From Acidobacteriota bacterium (GTDB lineage: Bacteria > Acidobacteriota > Terriglobia > Acidiferrales > UBA7541), in the NCBI GenBank assembly GCA_013289955.1, contig JABCYZ010000001.1:522565-586564 (forward strand): a stretch of DNA of 64,000 bases, given 5' to 3'. Under the pieces are notes generated by a model that was given only the letters and a program-made list of their open reading frames with translations, searched no databases and had not been told where the DNA came from. This document shows, in pieces, positions 26,624 to 36,084 of this stretch (the stretch's first letter is position 1; each line of letters begins with the position of its first letter). A program made the position numbers and the translations under genes.

Positions 26624-28273
26624 ATGGAAATTCAGCGGGACATGATTTTGAAAAGCTTCACGGTGGAAACCGGCGAGGGTCTCGCGCAGATGGAGGAGAC
26701 CATCCTCGAGCTGGAGGCGCGGCCGGAAGACGGGGAGTTGATCCAGACGATTTTCCGAGTGGTTCACACGATCAAGGGAAACGCGAGCATTCTGGAACTG
26801 CCGAAACTCCAGTCGTTCGCTCACGCCTTCGAAAACCTTCTGGATGAAATCAGGAGCCGGAATCTGAGCGTAACGCCGGAAATCATAAACCTGATGCTGG
26901 CGTCGCTGGACATCCTGCGGGAGATGGGTGCAGGCGCCGCGAAGGGCCGGGATGAAACAAGCGCGCGCGCCAGGGAAGTACTGGGCAGGATTTCAAAATG
27001 CATCGCGGGCGGCGCGCAATCCGGTTCCACGAGGCTGGAGGGCGAAAACGGAGCTGCCGCGGAGCCCGGGGCAGTGCGGACGCCTCCTGCGAATGATTCG
27101 CTGCGAAGTTTGCGCGTCGATGTCACAAAACTGGATCGCTTGTTGGACCTCACCGGCGAAATTGCCATTGCCCGCGGACGAATCGCACAGTTGCTGGAAA
27201 ACCCGGGCGCGGCCGATCTGGTGGCGATTCGAGAAACGGCACGGGCCGCGGATTCCCTGCACACGGAACTTCAGGAACTGGTCTTGAAGGCGCGGATGGT
27301 CTCGGTGGGTCCACTCTTTCGGCAGTATTCCCGAACTGTGCGTGATCTGGCGAAGGCACACGGCAAGCTAGCCCGCCTAGAAATCGAAGGGGAAGAGGTG
27401 GAAGTCGACACATCGGTGATCGAGCACCTAAAAGATCCTGTTCTGCACATGATCCGGAACGCGATTGACCACGGAATCGAATTGCCCGCGGTTCGCAAAA
27501 GGAAAGGCAAGCCGGCTTCCGGGACACTCACCGTGCGGGCAGCGCACGAAGCGGGAAGCATCGTGATTGAAGTAAGCGACGATGGGGCGGGATTGAGCCG
27601 GGAACGCATTTCTGAGGTTGCGCGGAAGCGAGGAATTTTTGCGGAGCCCGAAAAGCTGGGGGAGCAGGAGCTTTTTCAACTGATCTTTGAAGCCGGCTTT
27701 TCCACGGCGAGCGCCGTGAGCGATCTGTCGGGGCGCGGCGTGGGGATGGATGTGGTGCGGCGGAATGTGCAGGCGCTGCGGGGAAATGTGTTTATTACCA
27801 GCGAGCCAGGAGCCGGTTCTACGGTTCATATTCGACTTCCCTTGACGCTGGCGATCATCGAGGGATTCGGCGTCGGCATTGGGGAGGATACCTATGTGAT
27901 CCCCGTGGACCAAGTGATCGAGTGCGTGGAGCTGCCGGCGAGGGAACAAAACGCAGGATGCCGGACAGGGGTGCTCGAGCTTCGCGGCCAGCCTTTGCCG
28001 TATGTGCAGCTGCGAGAGCATTTTCAAACCGGCGGCGCTCGTACGATGCGGCAAAACGTCGTTGTGGTCGAGCATGATTCGAATCGAGCAGGGCTGGCGG
28101 TGGACCAGCTCTATGGGGCCACGCAAACGGTGATCAAGCCGCTGCCGCACGTCTTTCGAAATGTTCCGGGAGTGTCGGGGTCGGCCATTTTGGGAAATGG
28201 GCGGGTCGCTTTGATCCTGGATATCCCGGCGCTGATGCGAAGTTTTGAAGCGGAAGCGGCGAGGGTCGCTTGA
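26624..28273 (+). CDS. cheA: Chemotaxis histidine kinase CheA lacking a P2 domain
   Basis: A 549-residue kinase. The HPt domain (1-110) carries the phospho-site His48 in VVHTIKGNA. A Ser/Pro/Gly-containing linker (about 115-160) takes the place of the CheY-binding P2 domain. Dimerisation helices follow (about 165-230), then the ATP-binding domain with HMIRNAIDHGIE (N-box), DDGAGLS and GRGVGMD, and a CheW-like domain from about 400 to the end. The absence of P2 fits a compact type in which CheY docks elsewhere. It is preceded by cheD with one spacer base. Confidence 0.95.
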   Translation: MEIQRDMILKSFTVETGEGLAQMEETILELEARPEDGELIQTIFRVVHTIKGNASILELPKLQSFAHAFENLLDEIRSRNLSVTPEIINLMLASLDILREMGAGAAKGRDETSARAREVLGRISKCIAGGAQSGSTRLEGENGAAAEPGAVRTPPANDSLRSLRVDVTKLDRLLDLTGEIAIARGRIAQLLENPGAADLVAIRETARAADSLHTELQELVLKARMVSVGPLFRQYSRTVRDLAKAHGKLARLEIEGEEVEVDTSVIEHLKDPVLHMIRNAIDHGIELPAVRKRKGKPASGTLTVRAAHEAGSIVIEVSDDGAGLSRERISEVARKRGIFAEPEKLGEQELFQLIFEAGFSTASAVSDLSGRGVGMDVVRRNVQALRGNVFITSEPGAGSTVHIRLPLTLAIIEGFGVGIGEDTYVIPVDQVIECVELPAREQNAGCRTGVLELRGQPLPYVQLREHFQTGGARTMRQNVVVVEHDSNRAGLAVDQLYGATQTVIKPLPHVFRNVPGVSGSAILGNGRVALILDIPALMRSFEAEAARVA

Positions 28274-28379
28274 TGGGCGAGTGACGGAACTGAGCAGGAG
28301 CATCGCGCGGAAAAAAGTACCTCGGTAGGGTTTGGCGGCCCAGCATAAAGAGATCGCAATTGTTATTGAGGAGAAAATC

Positions 28380-30044
28380 ATGTTCTTGGGAAATCTGAAG
28401 ATCGGGACCCGGTTGGGGCTGGCGTTCGCCAGCTTGCTGGTAATGGTTCTGGGCATCATCGGGCTTGCGGTTCTGCGCCTTGAATCGCAGGACGAGCTTC
28501 TCGGGAACTTCGCCAACGACCGTGTGCAACAACTGGTGATCACACATAAGTGGGCCAACTCCTTGCTGGAGACGGGCAACTACATCCGCAACATCTACCT
28601 TTTCGACCACGACAAGATGAGCGAACAGCTCGCGCGTCTGAAAGACTTCAAGAAACTGCGCGCAGGTTACCGGGCAGATTTGGTAAAAACCATCGATACA
28701 GAGCAAGGCAAGGAACTCGTAAAAAATGTGATGGACGCGCGTAACCGGTACGTACCGCACGAGGACGAATTCATACGGCTTTTGGAAACGAATCATCCGG
28801 ATGAGGCCAAAAGAGAATTTCTGGAAAAAATCGTCCCGGAGCAGTCGGCGTATCTGGACGAGATCTACAGGCTGATCGATTACGAAGTGGCGCAGACGGC
28901 TGCGGACCGTGACGCGGCAAGGGTAGCGTACACGCGGGGTCGCGCCATTATCGCGTCGATTGGCGCGCTGGTCACCTTGCTTAGCGCTTTATTTGCCTTT
29001 TGGATCACGCGCAGTATCACCCATCCGCTAAAAGCGGCGGTGGAAATTGCGCGGCAGGTTGCCAAAGGCGATCTGACGGGCAATCTAGAAATCAAAACCA
29101 ATGACGAGACCGGGCAGTTGCTGGAGTCCTTAAAGCACATGAAGGTGAGCCTGACGAATATCGTGGGTGAGGTGCGCAACGGAGCGACGGCGCTGGCTTC
29201 CGCAGCCGCGCAAGTCTCAGCTTCCGCTTCGTCACTATCGCAGGGATCGAGCGAACAGGCGGCTTCGGTGGAAGAGACGACAGCGAGCCTGGAAGAGATG
29301 AGCGCTTCGATCAATCAGAACGCGGAAAACAGCCGGCAAATGGAACAGATGTCGACCAAAGGCGCGAAGGATGCCGAGGAGAGCGGGCAAGCCGTCCGGG
29401 ACACGGTCGGCGCAATGGTGTCGATCGCCCAGAGAATTTCGATTATCGAGGAGATTGCGTATCAGACCAACCTACTAGCGCTGAATGCGGCGATCGAAGC
29501 GGCGCGTGCCGGAGAGCATGGGCGAGGATTCGCGGTGGTGGCGACGGAAGTCCGGAAGCTGGCGGAGCGCAGCCAGTCGGCAGCAAAGGAAATTGCGGGC
29601 CAGGCGGGCGAGAGCGTGAAGGTCGCAGAACGTTCCGGAGAGTTGCTGGGGACGCTGGTGCCGTCGATTCGGAAGACTGCGGACCTGGTGCAGGAAGTGA
29701 CGGCGGCCTCGAGGGAGCAGGCTTCCGGAGTCAACCAGATCAACAAAGCGATGTCGCAGGTGGACCAGGTTACGCAGCGCAACGCTTCCTCCGTCGAGGA
29801 ACTTTCGAGTGCGGCGGAGGAGATGTCCTCGCAGGCGGAGGGCATGCAGCAGCTGATGGGGTTTTTCAAGGTCGAGGACGGCCGGGCGGACGCTGTCTCT
29901 CCCGGCCCACGGGGACACGAGAGATTGCACCCGCGGACCTACCGTCAGAACAGGTCGGGGAGAGACGGACGGTTCTCGGAGGAGGAAGTGGCTTCGAGCA
30001 AGGCCAGCGCGAGCGAGGCGGAACGCGACTTCGTGCGGTTCTAA
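28380..30044 (+). CDS. Methyl-accepting chemotaxis protein
   Basis: A 554-residue receptor. TM1 lies at about residues 12-32, a periplasmic four-helix bundle at about 33-190, TM2 at about 195-215, then HAMP, and a cytoplasmic signalling hairpin. The hairpin tip reads [20 protein letters not shown], followed by [18 protein letters not shown]. The last 50 residues are basic and disordered and carry no CheR-docking pentapeptide. I chose the ATG at 28380 with GAGGAG six bases upstream. The receptor is encoded between cheA and cheW, so it is likely the main input of this array. Confidence 0.93.
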   Translation: MFLGNLKIGTRLGLAFASLLVMVLGIIGLAVLRLESQDELLGNFANDRVQQLVITHKWANSLLETGNYIRNIYLFDHDKMSEQLARLKDFKKLRAGYRADLVKTIDTEQGKELVKNVMDARNRYVPHEDEFIRLLETNHPDEAKREFLEKIVPEQSAYLDEIYRLIDYEVAQTAADRDAARVAYTRGRAIIASIGALVTLLSALFAFWITRSITHPLKAAVEIARQVAKGDLTGNLEIKTNDETGQLLESLKHMKVSLTNIVGEVRNGATALASAAAQVSASASSLSQGSSEQAASVEETTASLEEMSASINQNAENSRQMEQMSTKGAKDAEESGQAVRDTVGAMVSIAQRISIIEEIAYQTNLLALNAAIEAARAGEHGRGFAVVATEVRKLAERSQSAAKEIAGQAGESVKVAERSGELLGTLVPSIRKTADLVQEVTAASREQASGVNQINKAMSQVDQVTQRNASSVEELSSAAEEMSSQAEGMQQLMGFFKVEDGRADAVSPGPRGHERLHPRTYRQNRSGRDGRFSEEEVASSKASASEAERDFVRF

Positions 30045-30056
30045 CGGGAGAGGCCT

Positions 30057-30647
30057 ATGGAATCCGCGATCACAAGAGAAGTTGTCGAACAACAGCAGTA
30101 CTTGACGTTCCAGATGTCGGCGGAAGAGTACGCCGTCGAAATCCCTCATGTGCGGGAAATTATTGAATACAGCGCGGTGACGCGGGTGCCGAAAGCGCCG
30201 GCATGGATTTCTGGCGTGATCAACGTTCGAGGGAGCGTTGTGCCAGTAGTGGATCTGGCAGTGAAGTTCGGAGTGGCCGCGCGTCCGGTTACAAAAACGA
30301 CGTGCATCATCATTCTGGAGATTGAGCTGGATGGCGAGGACTGCGTCATGGGCGTGATTGCGGATGCCGTGAATGAAGTGACCAGTTTTAGGAAAGAGGA
30401 CATCGAGAAGGCGCCTACGTTCGGAACGCGGGTGCGTGCGGAGTATCTGCTGGGGATGGCCAAGATCGGCAAGAAGTTTGCGATGATGCTGGACATTCAT
30501 AAGGTGCTGTCGGGTGAAGAACTGGTGAGGCTGGGTGAAGTGCCTCTGCAGGCGGTTCGGGCGGAAGCGGATGGAACAGAGAGAGTTCCGGCGGATGCGC
30601 CGACAAACGCCACCGCAAATCCCAGAGCTGGCAAATCGAAATCCTAA
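30057..30647 (+). CDS. cheW: Chemotaxis coupling protein CheW
   Basis: A 196-residue CheW with the family pattern YLTFQMSAEEYAVEI, VREIIEYSAVTRVPKAPAWI, GVINVRGSVVPVVDL and LGMAKIGKKFAMMLDI. It links receptor and CheA. About 30 residues of Ala/Arg-rich tail extend beyond the usual end. It lies 12 bases after the receptor gene and 7 bases before cheR. Confidence 0.93.
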   Translation: MESAITREVVEQQQYLTFQMSAEEYAVEIPHVREIIEYSAVTRVPKAPAWISGVINVRGSVVPVVDLAVKFGVAARPVTKTTCIIILEIELDGEDCVMGVIADAVNEVTSFRKEDIEKAPTFGTRVRAEYLLGMAKIGKKFAMMLDIHKVLSGEELVRLGEVPLQAVRAEADGTERVPADAPTNATANPRAGKSKS

Positions 30648-30654
30648 ACGCGGA

Positions 30655-31623
30655 ATGAGCGGTGGGCCCTTGTCACGGTCAAACACAAGCGAAAGTGTGC
30701 TGCGAAGCAGTGCCGCTGAGAAACGCGGCGCTGATGCGCCGGATGTATTCCTGGAATTTCAGCCCAAGACGATAACCGAGGGGGAGTTTCTGCGCTTTCA
30801 GGAACTCATTCATCGCGTGTCGGGGATTTGGCTGACTCACGCCAAATCGGCGCTGCTGGTCGGCCGGCTTTCGAAACGGTTGCGCCATCTGGGCCTCCGG
30901 ACGTTCAGCGAATACTATCGCGTGGTGAGGGCGGACGCGGAAGAGCAAACGTGCATGCTGGATGCGATCTCGACGAATGAGACGCGTTTTTTTCGTGAAC
31001 CTGGACAATTCGAATTTCTCAAACAGCGAGTTTTTCCCCAGTGGCAGGCGGACGTGGCGAGGCGTGTGCGTGCCCGTAAGATCAGGGTGTGGAGCGCTGG
31101 GTGCTCGACGGGGCAGGAACCGTATTCGCTGGCGATGACTTTGTGCCCGTACTTTCCGGCAGCTGCGGGCTGGGAAGTTGAGATTCTGGCGACGGATTTG
31201 TCTCGCCGCGCGCTGGCGGTCGCGCGTGAAGCCACTTGGGCATATGCGGCGTCGAACGAAATTCCGGAAAACTATTTGAAGGCTTTTATGTTGAGAGGCT
31301 GCCGGGGGCAGGAAGGGAAGATCAAGGCGGGGCCGGAGATTCGCGCGGTGGTGAATTTTGCACGGGTGAACCTGAACGACGCTGCGTATGCGGTGAACGG
31401 GCCCTTCGATTTGATCTTTTGCAGAAACGTGCTCATCTATTTCGACAGGGAAGACCGGGAAAGAATCGTGCGCCGATTGCTCAGTTATCTTTCCCCGAGC
31501 GGCTACTTGTTTGTGGGACACGCGGAGAGCTTGCACACCCTGCATGACCTAGTATGCAGTGTCATCACCACCGTCTACGCTCCCATCGTCAAGGCGAAAC
31601 CCGAGGCCGATGCTCGACGATAA
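30655..31623 (+). CDS. cheR: Chemoreceptor methyltransferase CheR
   Basis: A 322-residue SAM-dependent methyltransferase. The N-terminal helical domain is followed by SAM motifs (VWSAGCSTGQEPYSLAM, ILATDLSRRALAVAR) and DLIFCRNVLIYFD. ISTNETRFFREPGQFEFL is typical of CheR. It methylates receptor glutamates. The ATG at 30655 is the first plausible start after the cheW stop. Its end overlaps cheB by 14 bases. Confidence 0.94.
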   Translation: MSGGPLSRSNTSESVLRSSAAEKRGADAPDVFLEFQPKTITEGEFLRFQELIHRVSGIWLTHAKSALLVGRLSKRLRHLGLRTFSEYYRVVRADAEEQTCMLDAISTNETRFFREPGQFEFLKQRVFPQWQADVARRVRARKIRVWSAGCSTGQEPYSLAMTLCPYFPAAAGWEVEILATDLSRRALAVAREATWAYAASNEIPENYLKAFMLRGCRGQEGKIKAGPEIRAVVNFARVNLNDAAYAVNGPFDLIFCRNVLIYFDREDRERIVRRLLSYLSPSGYLFVGHAESLHTLHDLVCSVITTVYAPIVKAKPEADARR

Positions 31624-32695
31624 CGCGGCGCCCCGAATCCAGGTTTTGGTTGTGGATGATTCGGCCGTGGTGCGCCAGGTGATGCAGGCGGTGTTATCGC
31701 AAGAAAACGATATGGAGGTGACCGTCGCTGCCGACCCGATCATTGCGCTTCACAAGATGAAGCAGGTTCGTCCCCACGTGATTATTCTGGATCTTGAGAT
31801 GCCGCAGATGGACGGATTGACGTTTTTGCGAAAGGTGATGGCGGAGGATCCTATCCCGACTCTAATTTGCTCGAGTGTCGCGGGACGCGGGACGGTGGCG
31901 GCGATTCGGGCGCTCGAAGAGGGCGCGATCGGGATTGTCACCAAGCCAAAGCTCGGAGTGGGGAATTTCTTGCATGAGTCGGCCGTGATGCTGATCGATA
32001 CGGTGCGCTCGGCAGCGTCCGCCCGGATGCGGAGACGAAACGGCTTGGCCATGGCGGCGCCGGAGCGCAAAGCTGCTCCAAGCAAAACCAGTCGGGCCAG
32101 CATGGCGGGCAGGGAAGAGAGAATCGTCGCCATGGGAGCTTCGACGGGGGGAACGGAGGCGCTCGCGAACATTTTGGGTGCGTTGCCGCTAGATTCGCCG
32201 GGGATTGTGATTGTGCAGCACATGCCGGAGCAGTTCACGGCGGCGTTTGCGAAATGGCTAGATACGAATTGCGCGATTCACGTAAAGGAAGCCGAGGAGG
32301 GCGACCGTGTGAAGGCGGGCTGGGCGTATGTGGCACCGGGGAACCGGCATTGCACGTTACGGCGCACAAACGGGCATCTCACGATTCAGGTCGGAGATGG
32401 GCCACTGGTTTCGCGGCACCGGCCGAGCGTGAATGCATTGTTCCGTTCGGTGGCGCAGGCCGCGGGTGACTCGGCGCTGGGCGTGATACTGACGGGCATG
32501 GGCGACGACGGGGCGGATGGATTGCTCGAGATGCGCGCGGCGGGGGCGTTGACGATTGCGCAGAATGAAGCGACTTGCGTTGTGTTTGGTATGCCGAAAG
32601 AGGCGATTCGACGTGGTGCGGCGCACAAAGTGCTAGGGCTCGAGGCAATTCCGGCGGCGGTGGCTAGTTTTGGCATGCACGGTAAGAAAGCGTAG
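31610..32695 (+). CDS. cheB: Chemoreceptor methylesterase/deamidase CheB
   Basis: A 361-residue response regulator. The receiver domain has Asp16-Asp17 and the phospho-acceptor Asp61 (ILDLEMPQMDG). The methylesterase domain has the catalytic Ser in GASTGGTEAL, His in IVQHMPEQFT and Asp in GMGDDGADG. The receiver-linker lacks some helices of the canonical form (LICSSVAGRGTVAAI). The start ATG lies inside the 3' end of cheR with GAGG four bases upstream. Confidence 0.94.
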   Translation: MLDDNAAPRIQVLVVDDSAVVRQVMQAVLSQENDMEVTVAADPIIALHKMKQVRPHVIILDLEMPQMDGLTFLRKVMAEDPIPTLICSSVAGRGTVAAIRALEEGAIGIVTKPKLGVGNFLHESAVMLIDTVRSAASARMRRRNGLAMAAPERKAAPSKTSRASMAGREERIVAMGASTGGTEALANILGALPLDSPGIVIVQHMPEQFTAAFAKWLDTNCAIHVKEAEEGDRVKAGWAYVAPGNRHCTLRRTNGHLTIQVGDGPLVSRHRPSVNALFRSVAQAAGDSALGVILTGMGDDGADGLLEMRAAGALTIAQNEATCVVFGMPKEAIRRGAAHKVLGLEAIPAAVASFGMHGKKA

Positions 32696-32771
32696 TGAGA
32701 AGGCGGAAGAGAGAAGCGGCGGTCAGGAAGCGTTCGTCTTTCCTGCGGTTTTCTACAATCCTTGTAAACCC

Positions 32772-33626
32772 TCAGTAGGGAGCCACTTCCTCGAGAGAGC
32801 GCTCGGCGCTTTGCGTTTGCCGGCCGTTGGAGGTTTTTTTAAGGGGCGGGCTGGGAAGGGCGGCGACCAGTTTGCGCGTGTATTCGTGTTGAGGAGAGCC
32901 AAAAATGGCCTCGGAAGTGCCGCATTCGACGATCTGTCCTTCGTGGAGGATGCAGATGCGGTGGCAGAGAGCGGCGACGGAGAGGAGGTCGTGGGAGATA
33001 TACAGGATGGCAGTGTCCAGTTCGCGATTCAGGCGCGCAAACAGAGTAAGGATTTCGGATTGCGTGATGGGGTCGAGGGCGCTGGTGGCTTCGTCGGCGA
33101 GCAGGAGTGCGGGTCGGTGGAGGATGGCCATGGCGATAGAGACGCGCTGGCCTTGGCCAACGCTCAGCTGCGAGGGGCGGCGGCGGAGAAATTCCTTGTC
33201 GTGCGGAAGGGCGACACTTGTCAAAGCGGATTGGATCGACGACTGACCTTCCCTATCGTTTCCTTGCTCGTGGGCCTTCCAGGCTTCGGCGAGCTGGGAT
33301 CCAATGGAGAGAGCCGGATTCAGAGCCGAGAGCGGGCTTTGGAGAACGATACTGATTTCCTTGCCGCGGATGGAGCGGAGTCCTTTTTCGGAACATTTTA
33401 GAAGATCTTCACCGCGAAACAGAATTTCGCCGTGGACCGTCGCTGATTTGGAGGAGAGCAGCCCCATCAGGGCAAGAGAGAGAGTGCTTTTTCCAGAACC
33501 GCTCTGGCCAACAAGACCGAGGATTTCCTGGCGCTGGATGCGCAGGGAAATATTGCGGAGGACGCTGGTTTTGCTGCGGTAGTCCACCGAGAAATTGGCG
33601 GCGAGAAGTGGATCCTGAATATTCAT
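32772..33626 (-). CDS. Oligopeptide ABC transporter ATP-binding protein
   Basis: A 284-residue DppD-like ATPase with Walker A GQSGSGKST, signature LSVGQGQR, Walker B LLLADEATSALD, and the H-loop (YISHDLLSV). The C-terminal ECGTSEAIFGSPQHEYTRKLVAALP is typical of peptide importers. It is the last gene of a four-gene operon; no second ATPase (DppF-like) is encoded here, unlike the standard five-gene transporter. Confidence 0.9.
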   Translation of the reverse strand: MNIQDPLLAANFSVDYRSKTSVLRNISLRIQRQEILGLVGQSGSGKSTLSLALMGLLSSKSATVHGEILFRGEDLLKCSEKGLRSIRGKEISIVLQSPLSALNPALSIGSQLAEAWKAHEQGNDREGQSSIQSALTSVALPHDKEFLRRRPSQLSVGQGQRVSIAMAILHRPALLLADEATSALDPITQSEILTLFARLNRELDTAILYISHDLLSVAALCHRICILHEGQIVECGTSEAIFGSPQHEYTRKLVAALPSPPLKKTSNGRQTQSAERSLEEVAPY

Positions 33627-35269
33627 TTACTCGCTCCCATTTCTTGGCTGGGTTTCAGGCGGAGCGTTTCGATGTTCCAAAAAGCTTGGGGATTGAGCGC
33701 GACGGGAGCGGCGCCGGAAAGACTGGCGGAGACGGCTGAGAGTGCGTTCTTGTTAATGAGATAGATGAATGGCTGCTGCTCGGCGACGATCTGCTGGACG
33801 CGATCGAATTTGGCTTTGCGGAGTTTTTCGTCGGGAGTGGAGGCCTGTTCTTGCATAAGTTTGTCGATTTCCGCTTCCCAGGGAGTGGCGGGAGATTTCT
33901 GATGGGGGTTCCACTGGTGGTCTTCACCGGAGCTCAGCCATACAGTCATTTGGCCGTTCGGATCGAGATCGGTGTTGACCAAGCCGAGGAGGCAGGCGTC
34001 GTAATCGAATGTGCGGGTGATGCGCTCGATCAGAGAAGGAAAGTCGAGCGTGACGACTTTCAGGGCGATGCCGATTTCAGAAAGGTCCTGCTGGATCATC
34101 GTGGCCATTTTTTCGCGCGTGGTGTTTCCGGAATTAGTGATGACCGTGAATTCGACGCTATGACCGGCGCTGTCTTTGAGGGTGCCATTTTCAAGGTGGA
34201 ATCCGCCACGGGAGAGGAGAAGGAGCGCGGCTTGGGGATCGTGCTTCGGAGCGGGAAGGGAAGTGTTAAACCAGAAATGGTTGGATGGGGAGACGGGGCC
34301 GTAGGCTGGTGTGGCGTAACCGTCGAAGACGACGCGAGCGAGATCGGTGCGATTGATCGAGAGGGAAACGGCCTGGCGGAAGGCGGTCGTTTGGAACCAC
34401 TTTTTCTTGTAATCGGGGAGGTTGGCGGCGGCAGTTTGGTTGAACCAGAGTTCTTCGCCATCGAGGCCGGTGCCGGCGTTCCTCGCAACGCCAGGGGAGT
34501 CTTTCTGAAGGCGATCAAACTGTTCGGCATCGAGGCGGTTGATGAGCTGCAGCTCGCCGCGGCGGAAGCGCAGCAGCTCGATGTCGCGGTTGCGTTGAAT
34601 ATCGAGGCGGACCGTTTCGATGTAGGGGAGAGGTTTACCCTGGGCGTCGTGTTTCCAGTAATTGAGGTTGCGGCGGAGAAGAACGTAGGAGCCAGGCACG
34701 TAGTCGGAAACGTAGTAGGGACCGAGGACGCTCATCTCTTTTTTCGGGGACTTCGACGAGAGAATGGCGACCTGATCGAAGAGGCGTTCTAGGCCGGCGA
34801 CGAGAGCGGGAAAGGAGACGACCACGACATCCGGGGAGGGAGTCTGGACGGCAATGCTGCCTGCGCCGGTTCGAAACGCATCGCCAGTGGCGGAATGCGT
34901 TTCGGGATCCATGAGAAGTCTCATGGTGAAGGCTACGTCTTCGGAAGAAAAAGGAGTGCCGTCGGAAAAATAGAGCCCTTTGCGAAGATGGAAGGTGATT
35001 TTGCGGCCGTCGCGGGAGACTTGCCAGGACTCGGCGAGAGCGGGTTCGAGAGCCTGCGTCTGCCGGTTGACGCGAATCAAGACGCCGCCGGTCAAATAGC
35101 GGACGTTTTCCGAGGCTTCATCATCGACGAGGATGGGATTAAAGGTCTTGGGCTCGCTGTGGAGACAAAAATGCAATTCCTCACCGGACTGGGCGCGGCC
35201 GGCAGGGGTCGAAAACAGGAAGGAGAATAAAGCGAGCAAAAGAGCCGAAGATCTTCGAGAACATCGCAT
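33623..35269 (-). CDS. Extracellular solute-binding protein for oligopeptides
   Basis: A 548-residue exported protein: signal peptide LLLALFSFLFSTPAGRA, then family 5 binding-protein pattern (FCLHSEPKTFNPILVDD, LAESWQVSRDGRKITFHLRK, FSDGTPFSSEDVAFTMRLL). The middle (YVPGSYVLLRRNLNYW) and C-terminal part also fit. It captures the substrate outside the inner membrane. It overlaps the ATPase start by ATGA and the permease stop by ATGA. Confidence 0.9.
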   Translation of the reverse strand: MRCSRRSSALLLALFSFLFSTPAGRAQSGEELHFCLHSEPKTFNPILVDDEASENVRYLTGGVLIRVNRQTQALEPALAESWQVSRDGRKITFHLRKGLYFSDGTPFSSEDVAFTMRLLMDPETHSATGDAFRTGAGSIAVQTPSPDVVVVSFPALVAGLERLFDQVAILSSKSPKKEMSVLGPYYVSDYVPGSYVLLRRNLNYWKHDAQGKPLPYIETVRLDIQRNRDIELLRFRRGELQLINRLDAEQFDRLQKDSPGVARNAGTGLDGEELWFNQTAAANLPDYKKKWFQTTAFRQAVSLSINRTDLARVVFDGYATPAYGPVSPSNHFWFNTSLPAPKHDPQAALLLLSRGGFHLENGTLKDSAGHSVEFTVITNSGNTTREKMATMIQQDLSEIGIALKVVTLDFPSLIERITRTFDYDACLLGLVNTDLDPNGQMTVWLSSGEDHQWNPHQKSPATPWEAEIDKLMQEQASTPDEKLRKAKFDRVQQIVAEQQPFIYLINKNALSAVSASLSGAAPVALNPQAFWNIETLRLKPSQEMGASK

Positions 35270-36084
35270 CAGGCAATTTCCTCCGAACCGGGAAAAATAA
35301 ATTGAAAACAGATAACGGTGTGAACCAGGACGAGTAACGGAACAAGACGCCAGGGGTTGGCGGCCATGGCGGAAAAATCCTCGGAACCGCGAAGCAGATT
35401 TCCCCAGGATGGCAATGGCTCCATCACTCCCAGACCCAACATGCTCAGAGTGGCTTCGGTCAGAATGAAAAGCGGGATCGAAATCCAGAATTGTGCCAAA
35501 AAAACGGGGCGAAGACAGGGAAGCACTTGATGAAACAAGATTTGAGAGCGGCGATAGCCGAGCGCCTGGGCGAGGAGAAGGTGGTCGGAGTCTCGCAAAT
35601 CACGGGAAGCTGCCCAAACCACACGCACGGAGGCAGGCCAACCGATAAGGCCCAAAGCAAGGAATGTGGCGATGACGGACAGAACGGGAGAAACGTCGAG
35701 AGGCAAGACCGAGCGAAGAGCAATCAGGACGAAAAGAAGCGGCAACGACATGGAAAGGTCAGCGCAGGCAAGGATGATCTTTTCGAGCCAGCCGCCGCGG
35801 AGTCCCGCGATGGCGCCGAGGATAGCGGCAATGATCGAGGCGATGAGCGCGGCAGCCGGGGCCAACAAGAGCGAAACCCGGGTGCCATAAACGAGGCGGG
35901 TGAAGAGATCTCGGCCCAGGGCATCGGTGCCGAGCCAGTGTGCCGCCGAGGGAGCGGCATTGGGGATGCCGCGAAACTGGTGAGCATAGGAATACGGCGT
36001 GAAGCTGCCTGCGAACAGGCCCAGAGCCAGAGTGGCAAGCAGGGCGCCTCGGCAAAGAAAGCGAAGAGCGCGCCGGACTTTCAC
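35269..36084 (-). CDS. ABC transporter permease, DppC-like
   Basis: A 271-residue membrane protein with about six hydrophobic segments and the motif HWLGTDALGRDLFTRLVYGTR, typical of DppC. The EAA-type loop is ALGYRRSQILFHQVLP. It forms the channel with the DppB-like protein. It is coupled by ATGA overlaps to both neighbours. Confidence 0.9.
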   Translation of the reverse strand: MKVRRALRFLCRGALLATLALGLFAGSFTPYSYAHQFRGIPNAAPSAAHWLGTDALGRDLFTRLVYGTRVSLLLAPAAALIASIIAAILGAIAGLRGGWLEKIILACADLSMSLPLLFVLIALRSVLPLDVSPVLSVIATFLALGLIGWPASVRVVWAASRDLRDSDHLLLAQALGYRRSQILFHQVLPCLRPVFLAQFWISIPLFILTEATLSMLGLGVMEPLPSWGNLLRGSEDFSAMAANPWRLVPLLVLVHTVICFQFIFPGSEEIA

